DNA from: Rhizobacter sp.
GTDB lineage: Bacteria > Pseudomonadota > Gammaproteobacteria > Burkholderiales > Burkholderiaceae_C
Length of the DNA stretch: 64,000 bases
Assembly: GCA_019635355.1 (NCBI GenBank)
Contig: JAHBZQ010000001.1
Span: forward strand, 2,170,001 to 2,234,000
Direction of reading: 5' to 3'
Below are positions 60,816 to 64,000 of the stretch, piece after piece. Numbering within the stretch: the first letter of the stretch is position 1; every line of letters starts with the position of its first letter. The position numbers and the translations under genes are program-made. The notes under the pieces were generated by a model. That model did not search any database. It saw only the letters and a list, made by a program, of their open reading frames with translations, and had not been told where the DNA came from.

Positions 60816-62279
60816 GTGATCAAGGAATTCTGGCAAACGCTCGGCAGTGCAGCCAAGGCTGGGCTCGTGGCAGGCATCGTTCTCATCGTTGGTGCCACCA
60901 TTGCCATCGCGGTGTGGCTCGTGCGTACCGACTACGAGGTCTTGTTTTCCGGTTTGTCGCCGCAAGACGCCGCGGCCATGACCGCAGAGCTCGACCGCAT
61001 GAAGCAGCCCTACCGGCTCGGGCCCGACGGGACAACCATCCTCGTCGACAAGAGCACGATGCACCAGACGCGGCTCAAGCTCATGAGCCGCGACATTCCG
61101 TTGCACGGCGCGGTCGGATTCGAACTATTCAACAACAACGACTTCGGCATGACCGAGTTTGCGCAGAAGGTCAATTTCCAGCGCGCGCTGCAAGGCGAGA
61201 TCACGCGCACCATCCTGTCGATCTCGGAGGTTGAAACGGTCCGGGTGCACATCGCCTTTCCTGAAGAAGGCCTCTTCAAGCGCGAACAGTCCAAGGCCAA
61301 GGCATCGATCACGCTTGCACTCAAGCACGGGCAGTCGCTGCGGCCCGAGCAGGTGGCTGGCATCCAGCGCCTGGTGTCGGCCGCGGTGCCGGGCGTTGCT
61401 CCTCAAGACGTCACCATCGTCAACCAGCAAGGCGTGGCGCTCACCCGCGCCCCTGCCAGTAGCGATCTCCAGGCCGACGGCCCTGTGCAACTGGAACTCA
61501 AGAAGGAGATCGAGCAGCACCTGTCGCGCAAAGTCAGCCAGGTGCTCGACCGAACCTTCGGCAGCGGGAGCGCCCTGGCCAGCGTCGACGTCACCCTCGA
61601 CATGAACCAGGTCCGGGTCACGACGGAAGAAGTGACCGGCCCGCCGAGCAAAGGCGGTGACGCCCGCACCGGTGTCATCGTGCGTGAACGCGAGACGGTC
61701 AAGGACGAATCTGCGGCGCTCCCGGGGCGCGAAAGCAACGCCGCCGGAGGCAGTACACACCGCGAGACTGACTATCAGGTGGGCCGGCGCGTGGAACAGG
61801 TGGTGTCTCAACCGGGCTCGATCCAGCAGATCCAGGTGGTTGCGGTGGTCAAGGCCCCGCTCGATGCTCATCAGCTCGAGCAGTTGAAGACGCTCATCGG
61901 CGGCGCCGTCGGCGCACAACGTGACCGGGGTGACATCGTGGTCGTGCAGTCCATGGATGCCTTGGGGACGGCCAAGCCCGAAGGCGGTGCCGCGCCTGTC
62001 ACGAGCAACGCGCCTGACAACAAGCATCTTGCCAAGTCAGACAGCCAGCGACTCGAACCAGTGTCGACGCCACATGATCGTCTTCAGGTTGCCCTGGCGG
62101 GTCTGATGGCACTGGTCATCGCGCTGGGCGTTGCGATCCTGGTGTGGCAACGCCGCTCAAACCAGGCAACATCTTCGTCAACCGCTCCCGGACTGAGCCC
62201 CGAGCAGCGGCAGGCCGCGCTGCACCGGGTCCAGAGCTGGGTTGCAGGCAACCCGGCAACGCAAGGGCCCGAGCGATGA
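60816..62279 (+). CDS. fliF: MS-ring protein FliF
   Basis: 487 residues from GTG 60816 (GGAG at 60804-60807). N-terminal membrane helix (GLVAGIVLIVGATIAIAVWL), YEVLFSGLSPQDAAAM, FELFNNNDFGMTEFAQKVNFQRALQGELT-type block and a second membrane helix near the C-terminus (ALAGLMALVIALGVAILVW). The C-terminal FliG-binding end is short and weakly conserved (LHRVQSWVAGNPATQ). About 70 residues shorter than E. coli FliF. Confidence 0.93.
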   Translation: MIKEFWQTLGSAAKAGLVAGIVLIVGATIAIAVWLVRTDYEVLFSGLSPQDAAAMTAELDRMKQPYRLGPDGTTILVDKSTMHQTRLKLMSRDIPLHGAVGFELFNNNDFGMTEFAQKVNFQRALQGEITRTILSISEVETVRVHIAFPEEGLFKREQSKAKASITLALKHGQSLRPEQVAGIQRLVSAAVPGVAPQDVTIVNQQGVALTRAPASSDLQADGPVQLELKKEIEQHLSRKVSQVLDRTFGSGSALASVDVTLDMNQVRVTTEEVTGPPSKGGDARTGVIVRERETVKDESAALPGRESNAAGGSTHRETDYQVGRRVEQVVSQPGSIQQIQVVAVVKAPLDAHQLEQLKTLIGGAVGAQRDRGDIVVVQSMDALGTAKPEGGAAPVTSNAPDNKHLAKSDSQRLEPVSTPHDRLQVALAGLMALVIALGVAILVWQRRSNQATSSSTAPGLSPEQRQAALHRVQSWVAGNPATQGPER

Positions 62280-62836
62280 AACTCCTTGAAGCCACCTCGG
62301 CCGGCGCCGCGTCGTCGCCTGAGATGAGGCGTGCCGCCCTGCTGCTGCATTCCATGTCGGCAGCTGATCGCGCCTGGACTCTCGAGCAGTTGAGCACCGA
62401 AGACCGATCGCGTCTGGTGCCTTTGCTGTCAGAGCTGTCAGGCCTGGGCATCCCGGGTGATCCGGCGCTGGTCTCCGATGCCCTGAATGCCACGGCTGCG
62501 CCAGGCTCACCACACGAACAGCCACACAACACCACGGCCCAGGCACTTCTCCGCGAGCCTGATCGTTTGATCGTCACCCTGTTGCGCTGCGGCCCTTGGG
62601 CATGGCAGGCCTCGCTCTTCGCGGCACTCACACCGGCCCGACGCCGCTCGATCGAAGCTGCGCTTCGCACCGCCACGGAGGAAGCCGCACCCGCACCGGC
62701 GCTGCGCGATGCATTGATCGATGGCGTGCGCACGCGGTCGGCCCAGGCAACGAACGCGGCATCCACGGAATCCGCCCAGCCACCCTGGCAGCGAGCATGG
62801 CGACAGCTGGCAACCCGCTTTGCCGGCACACGCTGA
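62276..62836 (+). CDS. Short FliG-like protein (186 aa) at the fliG position
   Basis: It lies between fliF and fliH, where fliG belongs, and starts inside the fliF stop (ATGA). RRAALLLHSMSAADRAWTLEQLSTEDRSRLVPLLSEL resembles the FliG N-terminal opening, and a second block PDRLIVTLLRCGPWAWQASLFAALTPARRRSIEAAL has similar helical pattern. FliG is normally about 330 residues; the middle-domain EHPQ motif and the charged C-terminal torque helix are not found. Either a FliG reduced to its FliF-binding part or an unrelated replacement. Confidence is high that it is a gene, low for function. Confidence 0.7.
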   Translation: MKLLEATSAGAASSPEMRRAALLLHSMSAADRAWTLEQLSTEDRSRLVPLLSELSGLGIPGDPALVSDALNATAAPGSPHEQPHNTTAQALLREPDRLIVTLLRCGPWAWQASLFAALTPARRRSIEAALRTATEEAAPAPALRDALIDGVRTRSAQATNAASTESAQPPWQRAWRQLATRFAGTR

Positions 62837-62843
62837 GGCCACC

Positions 62844-63590
62844 ATGAACGACACCACCCGGCCGCCACTGGTCTTGCGCAACGTGGATGCGCAAGCACCC
62901 TCCAAAATGCTCGCCCGTCCGTCTCGACCCGCGACCAACCCGCCTGCGAGCGCCTGGGGCCCTGCGCCCAAGCCACCGCAGCCCGTGGCCGTCGCGGCCG
63001 CCGAGACCCCGTTGGCAATGCAGGCCAGAGGTCGCCAGGAAGGGTACGAAGCCGGTGTACGCGAAGGGTTGAAGGAAGCCCAGCGCCAAGTCGGGGAGCA
63101 AATGGAGGCGCAGGTCGCAAAACTGCAGGCACAGGCCGAGGTGCAGGCGACCCAGTTGGCCCAGGAGCACAACCAGCGCATCGTGCGCCTCGACCAGTTG
63201 CTCGACGGCCTGGAAGCGGCGCTGAGCGCCCGCCTGGAGAATCTCGAAGCGCAGGCTGCGGTGCTTGCGTTCGAGGCCTTGTGCAAGTTGCTCGGTGACC
63301 AGGCGGCTCGCGCCGACACGCTGGCCGCACTCATCCAACAAGCTGCACGCCAGATCCGCAACGGCACGCTGCTGAGCATCAAGCTGCACCCGGCTGACAT
63401 GGCCGTGTTGATCGGCCACGCTGAACGACCTGAGCTGGAGCAGCGGTATCCCGGCGTGCAATGGGAAGCGGATGCCAAGGCTGCTCGCGGCACCTGCACC
63501 CTGGTCACGGACCGCGGCACGCTCGATGCCGGCCTGTTCACACAGCTCGAGCGCTTGCGCGAGACCTGGTCCGAGGAAGCCAGCAAGTGA
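62844..63590 (+). CDS. fliH: Flagellar export regulator FliH
   Basis: 248 residues. Proline/Ala-rich N-terminus, then GRQEGYEAGVREGLKEAQRQVGEQMEAQVAKLQAQAEVQ coiled coil with Gly-x-x-x-Gly steps, and a C-terminal VLIGHAERPELEQRYPGVQWEADAKAARGTCTL domain as in FliH/YscL/V-ATPase E. Binds and restrains the FliI ATPase. ATG 62844, 7 bp after the preceding stop. Confidence 0.88.
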   Translation: MNDTTRPPLVLRNVDAQAPSKMLARPSRPATNPPASAWGPAPKPPQPVAVAAAETPLAMQARGRQEGYEAGVREGLKEAQRQVGEQMEAQVAKLQAQAEVQATQLAQEHNQRIVRLDQLLDGLEAALSARLENLEAQAAVLAFEALCKLLGDQAARADTLAALIQQAARQIRNGTLLSIKLHPADMAVLIGHAERPELEQRYPGVQWEADAKAARGTCTLVTDRGTLDAGLFTQLERLRETWSEEASK

Positions 63591-64000
63591 CCACCGGTCT
63601 GCTCGAGCGGCTGCGCACCCGCACCGAACAGGCGGAACTGATCCGCCACACGGGCGTCGTGCGCCAACTCGCCGGCTTGGCCATCGAAGCCAAGGGGCCC
63701 GATGCCGTGCTGGGTGAGCTGTGCCACATCCACGTGCGTGGTCAATCGGAACCGGTGCTGGCCGAGGTGGTGGGGCTGCGCCCCGGGGTCACAACGCTGA
63801 TGACGTACGGCACGCCACACGGGCTCGCGGTGGGTTGCGAGGTCGTCGCGACGGGCCGGACGGCCACCATCCCGGTTGGCCAGGCGCTGCTTGGCCGTGT
63901 CATCGACGGCATGGGCAGAGCCCTCGATGGCGGGCCGGACCCTGTCGGCACCGAACGCCGAGCATTGAAGTCCACACCTCGCAACCCGATGGACCGCCCA
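63587..64000 (+). CDS. fliI: Flagellum-specific ATPase FliI, 3' part beyond window
   Basis: The first 138 residues are present from GTG 63587, which overlaps the fliH stop. The N-terminal beta-barrel domain shows VVRQLAGLAIEAKGPDAVLGELCHI, EVVGLRPGVTTLMTYGTPHGL, GQALLGRVIDGMGRALDGGPDP and RNPMDRP, characteristic of FliI/YscN. Walker A lies outside. Export ATPase that energises substrate unfolding. Confidence 0.93.
   Translation, partial: MTTGLLERLRTRTEQAELIRHTGVVRQLAGLAIEAKGPDAVLGELCHIHVRGQSEPVLAEVVGLRPGVTTLMTYGTPHGLAVGCEVVATGRTATIPVGQALLGRVIDGMGRALDGGPDPVGTERRALKSTPRNPMDRP

Overview
The window is high-GC chromosomal DNA from a betaproteobacterium. Gene content and synteny (serS-ispH-fkpB-radC, hemW-rdgB-rph-PP2C-kinase-yicC, gmk-rpoZ-spoT-greB, group-2 Mrp antiporter) suggest Burkholderiales, perhaps near Rubrivivax/Leptothrix/Rhizobacter. 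That placement is inferred from gene order and protein flavour, not from a search.

Region 1 (1-11,500) is mostly housekeeping: seryl-tRNA synthetase (cut by the left edge), IspH, an FKBP isomerase, RadC, a Smr protein, an O-acyltransferase with an SGNH domain and a truncated haemoglobin. It ends with a motility/signalling block: a MinD/FlhG-like ATPase and a GGDEF cyclase, divergent from cheR-cheD-cheB, which has a good sigma-28 promoter.

Region 2 (11,500-22,200) is the most unusual part. Nine tightly packed minus-strand genes look like one operon. It encodes two paralogous proteins (acidic N-terminus, Arg/Ala-rich C-terminus, shared internal motifs and C-terminal Gly-Pro-Val motif), a zinc metalloprotease-like protein (HEVAH), five proteins I cannot assign and a DUF4438-like protein. 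A LuxR-type regulator is divergent from it, and the gap holds a lux-box-like dyad. I know of no described system with this composition.

Region 3 (22,200-40,080) returns to the core genome: HemW, RdgB, RNase PH, a PP2C phosphatase/protein kinase pair, YicC, a six-gene Mrp Na+/H+ antiporter operon with fused A and B subunits, Gmk, RpoZ, SpoT and GreB. An NsrR-NnrS-SirB2-like operon follows, whose promoter carries an FNR-type box and an NsrR operator placed for activation by oxygen limitation and de-repression by nitric oxide.

Region 4 (40,080-51,000) looks like an accessory island. It begins at a 45-bp 3' fragment of tRNA-Arg(ACG), broken at the anticodon loop. It holds small hypothetical genes, an XRE regulator, a truncated zntB/corA gene and a probable defence cluster: a 1474-residue NTPase with an N-terminal nuclease-like domain, its translationally coupled partner and a DUF5677-like protein. 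No integrase and no intact tRNA are seen.

Region 5 (51,047-64,000) is one long flagellar operon: fliQ-fliR-flhB-flhA-flgF-flgG-flgA-flgH-flgI-flgB-flgC-fliE-fliF-(fliG-like)-fliH-fliI, continuing past the right edge. The order and divergence suggest a secondary flagellar system. The FliG-position protein is only 186 residues, and FlgH lacks a recognisable lipobox cysteine.
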